Source: DATHWB01 sp040880725 (lineage in GTDB: Bacteria > Actinomycetota > Acidimicrobiia > Spongiisociales > ZC4RG35). Taken from it: a DNA stretch of 64,000 bases. The position numbers and the translations under genes were made by a program. Within the stretch, counting starts at the first letter, position 1, and each line of letters starts with the position of its first letter. The DNA is taken from assembly GCA_040880725.1 (NCBI GenBank), contig JBBDHV010000005.1:113848-177847 (forward strand), given 5' to 3'. Under the pieces are notes generated by a model. It worked only from the letters and a program-made list of their open reading frames with translations, was not told the origin of the DNA and ran no database searches. Shown here in pieces: positions 35,601 to 42,399 of this stretch.

Positions 35601-35654
35601 GTGGAGAGGCTCGGCGATCACGTCGGCCTGCTCGGGCGTGGGGATGATCGTCAT
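32598..35654 (-). CDS. AdnB-like ATP-dependent helicase-nuclease subunit
   Basis: 1018 aa, UvrD-family (SF1A) motor with a C-terminal RecB-type nuclease. Walker A GAGTGKTTTM (about 26-35), Walker B DEYQDTNPGQ, later TVHRAKGLEWEAVF. The nuclease domain has an Fe-S cluster cysteine near 800 (YATCPRRY), catalytic WEIVDFKSGRN, and the cluster triad CRNCDFLRFC near the C-terminus. With the upstream gene it resembles mycobacterial AdnA/AdnB, which resects double-strand breaks. ATG 35654 overlaps the upstream stop (ATGA). Confidence 0.82.
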   Translation of the reverse strand: MTIIPTPEQADVIAEPLHSFRVAAGAGTGKTTTMAMRVVALVEEHGIAPERILGITFTNKAAGELSERISAWLGDGDPGREVEVHTYHGFASQILREFGALVGVERDTKLVTPTFSRQILADVVQAAEIRTWDLSNIHNIDRVASFAGQLGDHLLTPSEVSVPDIGGDDVWAKRADLLSVLRMYEREKRRMGVADYGDLITAAWRVCSDHPDVAAAIAERYQAIVLDEYQDTNPGQRELLRTIFAGRVPVTAVGDADQTIYEWRGASLQNFADFGTHFPNRDRPAASLPLTTNRRSGSAILSVANRIKEALGPDPDHLVAMDGTPPGHVSTAWFGTAAEEAAWIAQEIVRLHDDGLRWRDSAVLFRKNKDMQMIHDALSRQDVPFEVANLGGLLSVPEVSDLVAWLRILTHAEDSVALVRILQGSRFRLGLADLARVSDWVRERRNDIDDDIEGLPDFTLLEALDHLDDIPSLRDPARHTLEQFHAEHTTLLRAAQGMSLVELCRTILDLTGAWEDVEAMSNAAGLSARLNLFRFLDLAESWSPLEGRPSLGAFTNYLDLMADNPREELDTARVSDADAVTLITVHRAKGLEWEAVFLPAAYKDNFPSKYRGDDPYTSPDILPFEFRLDRDALPDIDASTDKSERTRALRQRHDDAEWRLAYVAVTRARQHLTVSGAWWYGHPMPLQRTSTPSELFELCQASGVSVRETPVAPDRPSRTAYRSSVAAPDPGFDGGWAHALRSTLDDPSWPRSEAARLGLVTAYDAAVAVQQGRLFALPDPPSEPIDEEVVTSATGLVTYATCPRRYQWAFVDPLPRRSSAAARRGTDVHRRIELHNLGVVPLAEVTEATYDLTPDGDEPSGDPFRTFEQSRYSSVHPLLTEVPFELHCDSGRVRGRVDAVYPSTDEGWEIVDFKSGRNRPDGPNLVQLQAYALAAADAGFGIAPPTRLDVSFVYLGGTEPVVALHTVDDQWLDAAARRVNGLLDAIGRDEWPTSPSDACRNCDFLRFCADGRRYVSGS

Positions 35655-38626
35655 GATGTGAAGGCCTCTCGCCCTTCGGGCCACTCCGGGCAGACGATCC
35701 GCACCGAGCAGCGTTCGCAGGCGTCACCGGGAGTGGGATCCCAGCGCTCGTCGAGGATGGAGGATGCGATGTCGGTCAGCTCGACCCGCAGATCCCCGAG
35801 CGCGTCCATGTCCAGGTCCCGGCGGAAACCCTTCTGGTCGGTGGCCGGGTACCAGAGCTCGGCGCTGCCGACGGTCCCCTCGAATCGAGGGTCGTCTGCG
35901 ACTGCCAGCGCATAGAACGCCAGTTGCAACGAACGGGCAGCCTTGTATTTGGGGATGATCGAACGCGACGTCTTGTAGTCGACGACGCGGATGGCACCGT
36001 CGGTGGTTCTCTCGATGCGATCGGCGCGGCCCACCCAGTCGACATCGCCGGTCGACCAACGCAGGTCGACTTCGGCGGCGATGGTGGCAGCGCTGTCGGA
36101 GGGCCATTCGGCGAAGAGTCGTTCGAGCATCTCTTCGGCCTTGCGACGCCAGATGGCGTCCAGCCAAGGCGAACCGAAGGCTGCATGTTCGGACCAGACC
36201 GCGTCGAGGGCTCCCATGGCGTCGTCGCGTGCCGGCCGGGGTCGTCCTGCGTCCATCGCCACCGTGTCGGCGCGTTCCAGGACGGCATGGACGAGGCTGC
36301 CGAACCGAGCATGGTCCCCGGAGGTTTCGCTCATCGCCAACCGGCGCTCGAAGACGTACCGACGGGGACAGTCCCGATACGCCTCCGCCTGGGTCGGGGA
36401 CAACCGTGGCGGACGGGAGAGCACGCCATGGTCGGGTCCGTGCTCGCGCACACCTGCGAACCGATGGGCGTCCCAGAAGGTCGGCGTTCCCCGGACGAGA
36501 ACCGCCGCAGACGCCAGTCGTTGCGCGAGAGGTTGTTCCGGGTCGAGCAGCGTCCGTCGCAGGACCGCCTCCAAGCCGCGGGTGGTGAGGGGGTCGTCAC
36601 GATTCGATGGGGCCGGGGAGAGATCGTCGACGGTGTCGACTCCGGCGGCGGCGAGCAGGAACCGACTGGGTCGGCGCTCGGACTCGTCGATCCCGGCGAT
36701 CGTGGCGGTCATGATCAGCCGCGACCGTGCCCGAGTCATGGCCGTGTACGCGAGGCGAGTCTCCTCTCGGAGCCGGTCGAGGAGCCAGGCCGACCGATCG
36801 GCAGGTCCCGACAGCGCTTGGGGATCGAGGGGATTGAACCCCCGGCGGAGGTCGGGGAAGGTGTCCTCGGTGGCGTCGGCGATGAAGACCACGTCGAATT
36901 CGAGGCCCTTGGCCTGGTGCAGCGTCGTGAGGGTGATGCGATCGGCCCCGTCGGGGCGGTGCGACAGGAGCGGTTGCGCCTCGAAATCGTCGGATTCGAC
37001 CGTTTGGCGGTAACGGAACAGGCTCACGCTCGGGTCGCGTTCGGCTTGTTGTTCCAGAACCTGCGCGAATGCAGTCCATGCCGCCCGGTGATCTTTGCGG
37101 TCCTCGTCGAGCGCGAAGTCCGCAAGCCGGTCGAGTCGATCCCACACGGCCCAGAAGCCGTCGACCGCGCTCATCTCCGTCGCCCATTGCGAATCGGCCA
37201 GGAGGGCCACGAGGTCGGCTGTCGCAGGGTTGTCGGCGAGCACCGACACCCAACTGGCGCCGGCTCGAACGCGCTCGCGGCGAATGCTGCGTTCGGCGGC
37301 GATCCCGAGTCCGTACAGCGGGCTCAGCAGGACTCGCCGGATCGGTGATTCGGCGAGACGGGCGACGAGCGGATCGGGAGCCGATGCGGTGGCGCCGGCA
37401 AACGCCAGATCGAGGAACAATTGGACGGCCGGGTGGTCGACGAGGCGGATATCGGGTGTGTCATGGGGGATGCGTCGTCGGTCGAGTGCCCGGGACAATT
37501 CGGGGAGCAGGTTGCGGGTGGACCGGACGAGAACCGCCATGCGGCGATGTGGCACTTGTTCGACCAAGTTCAGGCGTTCGACCTCAGCGGCCACCCACTC
37601 CGCCTCGGCGGACGCCTGATCGAACACGTGCACGTGCACCGACCCTGGGTGTTCGGCAGGGGTGATCGGGCCGGCCCCTCCCGGAAGGTCCGCGCCAGCC
37701 GAGACGCGGTTTGCCGCGGCGAGGACGGGGCCAGGCACTCGGAAGGACGCCGCGAGCACGATGCGCCGGGGCGCGTCACCGTCGATGGATCGGAACTGAT
37801 CTTCGAATCGAGCGATGTTCGAAACGTCTGCGCCCCGAAAGCCATAGATCGACTGATGCGGATCGCCTGCGGCAGTCAGGTTGCGGTGCCGCGCGGTGAG
37901 TGTGCCGAGCAACTCTGCCTGCGCCGGCGAGGTGTCCTGGTACTCGTCCACGACGACGTAGCGGTGGGCGGTCTCGATCCTCTCGGCGATCTCGGGATCA
38001 GAGGCGAGATCGACGGCACGCGAGAGGAGCGTGCCGTAGTCGATTCGATTCCGGGTCGTGAGCGTGTCGAGGTACCGGTCGGCAAACGCCGGGAGAGCCC
38101 GCCAATCCGGCCGGTCGGCGGCGAGGGTGGCCAGGTGATCCGGACCGATTCGACGTTCCGCCATCCGCAGCAGGAAGTCGGCGACGTCGGCCGCGAAGGT
38201 GCGGGTACCGAACATCGCCCGGTGTGTGATCGGCCAGGGTGCAGGGTCCGTCTCCGCGAGCAGTTCGGCGACGAGTGCGATCTGTTCGGGTCCGGTCAGC
38301 AGCGTGGGAGGGGGTCGGCCGTGGTTGTGGTCGTGGGTTTCCAACAGGCGGATGGCCAGTGAGTGGAACGTGGAGACCGACAGCGGCCCGACCGACCTTC
38401 GCAGGCGCTCGGAGATCCGTCGGCGGAGATCGGCGGCACCTCGGCGGGAGAACGTGAGCACGAGGATGGCTCCGGGTGCGGTGCCGGACTCGAGCAAATG
38501 GACGACGCGACGCACCAGGAATTCTGTTTTGCCGGTGCCCGGACCGGCCACGACGAGTTGGGGGCCTTCGGTGGCGGCGATCTCTGCGGGCCATGCATCA
38601 GGTGCGATGCGGCGCTCGATGCTCAC
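35651..38626 (-). CDS. AdnA-like ATP-dependent helicase-nuclease subunit
   Basis: 991 aa. UvrD-type helicase with Walker A VVAGPGTGKTE (about 25-35), DEYQDTSPAQ and TLHQAKGLEFDVVF. A C-terminal RecB nuclease follows: Fe-S ligand in AYRDCPRRY (about 749), IRVVDYKTSRS, and CERCSVRIVC near the end. All three nuclease hallmarks are intact. It precedes the AdnB-like gene in the same order as in mycobacteria; together they would form the heterodimeric DNA-end resection machine. A small ORF ends 23 nt upstream. Confidence 0.82.
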   Translation of the reverse strand: MSIERRIAPDAWPAEIAATEGPQLVVAGPGTGKTEFLVRRVVHLLESGTAPGAILVLTFSRRGAADLRRRISERLRRSVGPLSVSTFHSLAIRLLETHDHNHGRPPPTLLTGPEQIALVAELLAETDPAPWPITHRAMFGTRTFAADVADFLLRMAERRIGPDHLATLAADRPDWRALPAFADRYLDTLTTRNRIDYGTLLSRAVDLASDPEIAERIETAHRYVVVDEYQDTSPAQAELLGTLTARHRNLTAAGDPHQSIYGFRGADVSNIARFEDQFRSIDGDAPRRIVLAASFRVPGPVLAAANRVSAGADLPGGAGPITPAEHPGSVHVHVFDQASAEAEWVAAEVERLNLVEQVPHRRMAVLVRSTRNLLPELSRALDRRRIPHDTPDIRLVDHPAVQLFLDLAFAGATASAPDPLVARLAESPIRRVLLSPLYGLGIAAERSIRRERVRAGASWVSVLADNPATADLVALLADSQWATEMSAVDGFWAVWDRLDRLADFALDEDRKDHRAAWTAFAQVLEQQAERDPSVSLFRYRQTVESDDFEAQPLLSHRPDGADRITLTTLHQAKGLEFDVVFIADATEDTFPDLRRGFNPLDPQALSGPADRSAWLLDRLREETRLAYTAMTRARSRLIMTATIAGIDESERRPSRFLLAAAGVDTVDDLSPAPSNRDDPLTTRGLEAVLRRTLLDPEQPLAQRLASAAVLVRGTPTFWDAHRFAGVREHGPDHGVLSRPPRLSPTQAEAYRDCPRRYVFERRLAMSETSGDHARFGSLVHAVLERADTVAMDAGRPRPARDDAMGALDAVWSEHAAFGSPWLDAIWRRKAEEMLERLFAEWPSDSAATIAAEVDLRWSTGDVDWVGRADRIERTTDGAIRVVDYKTSRSIIPKYKAARSLQLAFYALAVADDPRFEGTVGSAELWYPATDQKGFRRDLDMDALGDLRVELTDIASSILDERWDPTPGDACERCSVRIVCPEWPEGREAFTS

Positions 38627-38649
38627 GGATGATGACGATAGGGGTGGCG

Positions 38650-38802
38650 TCAGGCGGCACGCTCCAGCGGGCTCGAGTCGGCGACGACCTCGAATCCGAT
38701 GCCGGCGCGAGCGAGTTCTGCCAGCGCCCGGTCGAACGGGTCATCGAGGGGTGCGGGGTCGATGTGATCCAGGGTGGCGGGAGGCTTGTGTGCGTTGTCC
38801 AT
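38650..38802 (-). CDS. Small acidic protein upstream of adnAB-like genes
   Basis: 50 aa (MDNAHKPPATLDHIDPAPL ... DDPFDRALAELARAGIGFEV), ending in PLERAA. No family recognised. ATG 38802 is preceded 6 nt upstream by TACCTT (38814-38809), which looks like the -10 of a leaderless promoter. It is therefore probably the first gene of the adnA-adnB-plsY-like operon; adnA begins 23 nt after its stop. Real but unassigned. Confidence 0.55.
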   Translation of the reverse strand: MDNAHKPPATLDHIDPAPLDDPFDRALAELARAGIGFEVVADSSPLERAA

Positions 38803-38902
38803 GAGCTCAAGGTACGGACCGGGTGTGACAAATCCTCCGACGGTCCGAGGATCCTGGGGTCGACTTCCCTAGATTCGGTCCCGAGCCCGAACCGGGAGGA
38901 TC

Positions 38903-40177
38903 ATGGCTTCGGAAGAATTCAGTCACGAGTGGGACAGCCCCATGTACCTCGAAGCGGTCGCCCAGTTCGACCGCGTCGCCGAGTTCATGAATCTCGACGA
39001 CAACGTGGCCGACCGGCTCAGAGTGCCCCAACGGTCGACCGTGGTGTCGTTTCCGTTCCGCCACGACGATTACGGCACTGTCGAGACACTGTTCGGGTAT
39101 CGCGTCCAGCACCTGACGACGATGGGACCGACCAAGGGTGGGATCCGGTACGCCGAAGATGTGACGCTCGGAGAGGTGGCCGCACTGGCGATGTGGATGA
39201 CCTGGAAGTGTTCGATCGTCGGTGTCCCCTTCGGGGGTGCGAAGGGCGGGGTTCGGGTCAATCCCCGTGAGCTCAGCCGGGCGGAGCTACAGCGGGTGAC
39301 CAGACGCTTCACGATGGAGATCATCAGTGTCATCGGTCCACAGACCGACATCCCCGCCCCCGACCTCGGCACCAACGAGCAGGTCATGGCGTGGATGATG
39401 GACACCTACTCCCAGCACGTCGGTCATTCGGTTCCTGCGGTCGTGACCGGCAAGCCCCCCAGCCTCGGGGGCTCGGTCGCCAGGCGGGAAGCCACCGGGC
39501 GGGGGGTGGTGTCGCTGATTCCCCCGTCGTGCTCGCATCTCGACATGGCGGTGAAGGGCGCGAAAGTGGCGATTCACGGGTTCGGAAACGTGGGCCGGTA
39601 TGCAGCCATCGCCGCGGACGAACTCGGCATGAAAGTCGTCGCCGTCTCCGACATCACCGGGGCGATCTACGACGACAACGGCCTCGACGTCGACGATGCC
39701 GCCCGTTGGGTCGACTCGAACGGCGTGCTCGAGGGCTATCCGAATGCCCAACACATCGACGGCGACGCCGTCTTCCTCGTCGATTGCGACATCCTGATTC
39801 CGGCCGCCGTCCAGGGTGTCGTCACCGCCGACAACGCGCCGGAGATCAAGGCACATCTGATCGTCGAAGGCGCGAACAACCCGATGACCCTCGCGGCGGA
39901 CGACATTCTCCGTTCGCGGGATGTGTTCATCGTCCCCGACATCCTGGCCAACGCCGGTGGTGTGACCGTCTCGTACTTCGAATGGGTCCAGGACGTCCAG
40001 GCGTACTTCTGGTCCGAGAACGAGATCGTCGGGCGGTTGCGAGAGATCATGACCCGATCCTTCGACGACGTGTTGTCGATCTCGGTCAAAGAGAACGTCG
40101 ACATGCGCACCGCCGCCCTCATCAAGGGCATCCAACGGGTCACCGACGCCAAACTCGTCCGGGGGATCTTCCCCTGA
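38903..40177 (+). CDS. gdhA: Glutamate dehydrogenase (Glu/Leu/Phe/Val family)
   Basis: 424 aa. It interconverts glutamate and 2-oxoglutarate plus ammonia. The substrate-binding domain carries GPTKGGIRY and PFGGAKGGVRVNP, with the catalytic lysine of the family in the second motif. The NAD(P) domain has IHGFGNVGRYAA. SD GGGAGG (38896-38901) sits directly before ATG 38903, and TAGATT (38870-38875) is a plausible -10. Cofactor specificity is not assigned. Confidence 0.93.
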   Translation: MASEEFSHEWDSPMYLEAVAQFDRVAEFMNLDDNVADRLRVPQRSTVVSFPFRHDDYGTVETLFGYRVQHLTTMGPTKGGIRYAEDVTLGEVAALAMWMTWKCSIVGVPFGGAKGGVRVNPRELSRAELQRVTRRFTMEIISVIGPQTDIPAPDLGTNEQVMAWMMDTYSQHVGHSVPAVVTGKPPSLGGSVARREATGRGVVSLIPPSCSHLDMAVKGAKVAIHGFGNVGRYAAIAADELGMKVVAVSDITGAIYDDNGLDVDDAARWVDSNGVLEGYPNAQHIDGDAVFLVDCDILIPAAVQGVVTADNAPEIKAHLIVEGANNPMTLAADDILRSRDVFIVPDILANAGGVTVSYFEWVQDVQAYFWSENEIVGRLREIMTRSFDDVLSISVKENVDMRTAALIKGIQRVTDAKLVRGIFP

Positions 40178-40389
40178 CCCCGGTCAGGAGTGGTGGGCGG
40201 CCCGGATCATCTCGGTCGATCGTTCCCGGCTGAGACACGCTGCGGGCAATGGCTGGGACGGCGCGTCCGTATGGACTCGCTGGGAGGGGGAGGTGACTTC
40301 GGTACTGAATTGGGAAGCTGCGAGAGGCTCTCGTGTCCAGCCCGGTACCGAATCACACTTCTGTCATTCGCGTCCGATACTGTGCCGAC

Positions 40390-41271
40390 ATGACCCAGGA
40401 ACAGAGCCAGGCTTCCAGGAGCCACGAGCCGAAGAGTGAGGAGCTCGGGAGTCAGGAGCCCACGAGTGAGGAACAGGCACCTCGGGATCCGACATCGCTC
40501 GAGCGGCTCTCGCCGAGCCGGGCGAGTGACTTCAAGGTGTGCCCGCAGCTGTTCAAGTTCCGGAGCATCGACCGACTCCCGGAGCCGGTGACGGTTCATC
40601 AGGCGCGGGGGACGACGGCGCATCTGGCGTTGCAGCGACTCTTCGACCTGGACGCTTCCCAACGCACCCCGGAGTCCCTCTACGACCTGTTCCGTCAGGC
40701 GTGGGGCGAAGTGCGAGGAGCCGAGGAGTACACGGACCTGTTCTCGTCGGTCGAGGAAGAACGGGCCTGGGGCTTGGAGAGCCTCGGTCTTCTCGCCAAC
40801 TACTTCGCGGTGGAGGATCCAGCCGTCATCGAACCCCTCGACCGGGAGCTCGACATGATCGAGAACCTCGACGGGATCGTGATCCGGGGAATCCTCGATC
40901 GGATCGACCGTGACGCGGACGGCCGGCTCGTGATCACCGACTACAAGACCGGAAAGGCGCCACCGGAGAAGTTCGCGCTCCCGGCGTTCTTCGCCCTCAA
41001 GATCTACGGCGTACTCATTCGCCGGCGCACCGGAGAGACACCCAGCGAGCTGCGGTTGATGTATCTCAACGGGCCGACGATGTACCGCCTCGAAGTCGAC
41101 GACGCCCAGCTGGACGCCATGGACAAACAACTGCGGGCGCTGTGGGCCGCCATCGAGCGGGCCTTGGCGACCGAGCGCTTTCCGCCCCGACCCGGACGGC
41201 TGTGCGGCTGGTGTGCATTTCAGTCCATGTGTCCGGCATGGCAGGAAACCCCGGTTCTCGTCGCAAGCTGA
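40390..41271 (+). CDS. RecB-family PD-(D/E)XK exonuclease
   Basis: 293 aa, single-domain RecB-like nuclease as in the Cas4/RecB exonuclease group of actinobacteria. Catalytic motifs: GTTAHLALQ (His), then ITDYKTGK (Asp, Lys). Fe-S-type cysteines flank the domain: one in FKVCPQL and three in CGWCAFQSMC at the C-terminus. The first 40 residues are a charged, repetitive tail (SHEPKSEELGSQEPTSEE). ATG 40390 follows GATACT (40376-40381) by 8 nt. Two CGGTAC(T/C)GAAT direct repeats (40300 and 40343) lie upstream. The gene is followed by the long non-coding region. Confidence 0.83.
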   Translation: MTQEQSQASRSHEPKSEELGSQEPTSEEQAPRDPTSLERLSPSRASDFKVCPQLFKFRSIDRLPEPVTVHQARGTTAHLALQRLFDLDASQRTPESLYDLFRQAWGEVRGAEEYTDLFSSVEEERAWGLESLGLLANYFAVEDPAVIEPLDRELDMIENLDGIVIRGILDRIDRDADGRLVITDYKTGKAPPEKFALPAFFALKIYGVLIRRRTGETPSELRLMYLNGPTMYRLEVDDAQLDAMDKQLRALWAAIERALATERFPPRPGRLCGWCAFQSMCPAWQETPVLVAS

Positions 41272-41302
41272 AAATCCCGCTGTGACAGGCTCATCGAGGG
41301 AT

Positions 41303-41384
41303 GTCGCGAAAGTTTCCTTTGGTCCGCGAAAAGACACCGTCCGTTTCCCTTGACGCCGCCCGGGGGAGTCCCTACCTTTCCGAT
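41303..41384 (+). promoter_or_regulatory. Promoter of candidate RNA 1 with paired CGCGAAA boxes
   Basis: TTGACG (41350-41355) and TACCTT (41373-41378) are separated by exactly 17 bp, a strong sigma-70-type promoter. Two boxes with core CGCGAAA start at 41305 and 41325, exactly 20 bp apart. The second box is 48 bp before the -10. The same geometry recurs at the next promoter. Confidence 0.72.
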
Positions 41385-41532
41385 CACTGCAGCAGGGGTG
41401 ACCCGGCAGCAGGGATGGAGAACCCGAGAGAGTTCTTTTGAAGCTGGGAGCAGACCGGCCTTCGGGCCGGAGTGCGAGCAGCACGGAACCCCGAGAGGGT
41501 TGAGGCTTCGGCCGATACTTTCTCGGGGTTTT
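41385..41532 (+). ncRNA. Candidate structured RNA 1 (about 150 nt)
   Basis: No protein-coding character. It starts about 7 nt after the -10 TACCTT and ends at a strong intrinsic terminator. Helices include AGAAC/GTTCT (41419-41436) and a perfect 6-bp CCGGCC/GGCCGG stem with a TTCG tetraloop (41455-41470). That stem is extended by GCA/TGC through tandem G-A/A-G mismatches, a pattern typical of real RNA helices. It does not resemble tmRNA, RNase P RNA or SRP RNA by eye. Confidence 0.65.
41487..41532 (+). terminator. Intrinsic terminator of RNA 1
   Basis: AACCCCGAGA (41487-41496) pairs perfectly with TCTCGGGGTT (41521-41530), enclosing an inner GGC-TTCG-GCC hairpin, and a TTTT run ends the stem. 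The left arm is almost identical to that of the RNA 2 terminator. Confidence 0.85.
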
Positions 41533-41604
41533 CCGCGTCCGGGGTTCCCGGCAACCACCTCCGAAGTCAGGGGGGTCTCCGGAGGGCCCCACCCCACGCA
41601 CCGG

Positions 41605-41686
41605 TGCGCGAAAACTCGACGCGTGTCGCGAAAAGTCCAGGGCGAAATCGGAATCCGGCCGGTCGGTGGCCGTTTACCTTCTCTGC
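41605..41686 (+). promoter_or_regulatory. Promoter of candidate RNA 2 with paired CGCGAAA boxes
   Basis: TACCTT (41675-41680) is the -10. Two CGCGAAA boxes start at 41607 and 41627, again exactly 20 bp apart and with the second 48 bp before the -10, as upstream of RNA 1. The -35 position (around 41652) has no consensus, so this promoter may need the factor that binds the boxes. Confidence 0.65.
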
Positions 41687-42118
41687 TGTCACCGAGAAAT
41701 CAGTGACACGGCCCCGCAAGGGGTCACCGGCCTCGCAAGAGGCCGAGCGGACCGGAGACGAACGTGGTCGGCGTTCCGCACCACGGAAGAGTTGGAAACG
41801 ACTCGTCCGGGTGGGTCGGGAAACCGGCGCACCAACCTCGTACGAGGTGGCGTCTGAAGCCTCCGCTTCGGTGGGGGATGAGACGCAAGGGCCTTTGTGG
41901 CTGGTACGAGAGGGAAGGCCTCCGGGTCGGAACTCCGGGTCCGGCCCATCGGTCAGACGGCACGGACGGCGCTTCGGCGTCGGGACCGACTGTCACGTGA
42001 GAGGCCGAGAGGTCTCTTGCACGCCCCGGCTGCGTGCGGCTCGGAAACGAGTTCCCGCACCGGAGAGCTGAAGAACCCCGAGAGGGTGGCGGCGCAAGCC
42101 AAAGCTCCCTCGGGGTTT
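41687..42118 (+). ncRNA. Candidate structured RNA 2 (about 435 nt)
   Basis: A dense series of hairpins closed by stable tetraloops: CCCC-GCAA-GGGG (41712-41723), CGGCCTC-GCAA-GAGGCCG (41728-41745), GAGTTG-GAAA-CGACTC (41789-41804), CCTCCGC-TTCG-GTGGGGG (41860-41877) inside CGTCT/AGACG, CGGCGC-TTCG-GCGTCG (41967-41982) inside CGGTC/GACCG, GAGGCC-GAGA-GGTCTC (42001-42016) inside CGTG/CACG, and CTCG-GAAA-CGAG (42040-42051) inside GTGCGG/CCGCAC. A GTACGAGAGG segment (41904-41913) resembles the sarcin-ricin loop. Own promoter and own terminator. It is separate from the next gene, which has its own -10. No known class recognised. Confidence 0.72.
42074..42118 (+). terminator. Intrinsic terminator of RNA 2
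   Basis: AACCCCGAG (42074-42082) pairs with CTCGGGGTT (42109-42117), with an inner GGC-GCAA-GCC hairpin (42091-42100); TTTCTT follows from 42116. Its left arm GAACCCCGAGAGGGT is shared with the RNA 1 terminator. Confidence 0.82.
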
Positions 42119-42192
42119 CTTCGTATGGCGGATCCCGCGCCGAGGCCGCGTCGTGAGGGTCCCGTCATGGGCCATAGGGTGGATCCGCAGGC

Positions 42193-42253
42193 AAACCCGA
42201 CCGCGGCAGCCGCGCCGTCCGGGGGGTGCCGGGGGGTCGCCCCCCTGCACAAT
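42193..42253. repeat. GC-rich palindromic repeat, copy 1
   Basis: 61-bp unit from AAACCCGACC to CTGCACAAT. It contains a strong hairpin: GTGC-C-GGGGGG, loop TCG, CCCCCC-T-GCAC (about 42226-42251). It differs from copy 2 by a single-base indel. It is REP/BIME-like in character, with no coding capacity. Confidence 0.8.
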
Positions 42254-42317
42254 GAAACAGCCTCCCAAGCCTCCGCGACCAGTTCCCGTCATGAGTCAAC
42301 GAGTGAGACCCTCGCCA

Positions 42318-42377
42318 AAACCCGACCCGGCAGCCGCGCCGTCCGGGGGGTGCCGGGGGGTCGCCCCCCTGCACAAT
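42318..42377. repeat. GC-rich palindromic repeat, copy 2
   Basis: 60-bp direct copy of the unit at 42193-42253, 125 bp downstream and in the same orientation, ending 8 bp before the -10 of the PH-domain gene. The flanks diverge. The hairpin could also act as a terminator for anything read from upstream. Confidence 0.8.
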
Positions 42378-42399
42378 TAGACAGCTAGCGTTTCTGCCC

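Noticed and set aside
41687..42121. RNA 2 as tmRNA, RNase P RNA or SRP RNA
   Set aside because: I found no tRNA-like ends with a tag reading frame, no RNase P core such as GAGGAAAGTCC, and no SRP Alu/GGAA tetraloop domain. A covariance search is still needed.
42193..42377. CRISPR array
   Set aside because: Only two long GC-rich palindromic copies with one 64-bp interval, and no cas genes nearby; it fits a REP-like element better.
41472..42388. Several open frames of 80-200 codons through the non-coding region
   Set aside because: None has a start signal or domain, they cross the two intrinsic terminators, and tetraloop-capped inverted repeats explain the sequence better.
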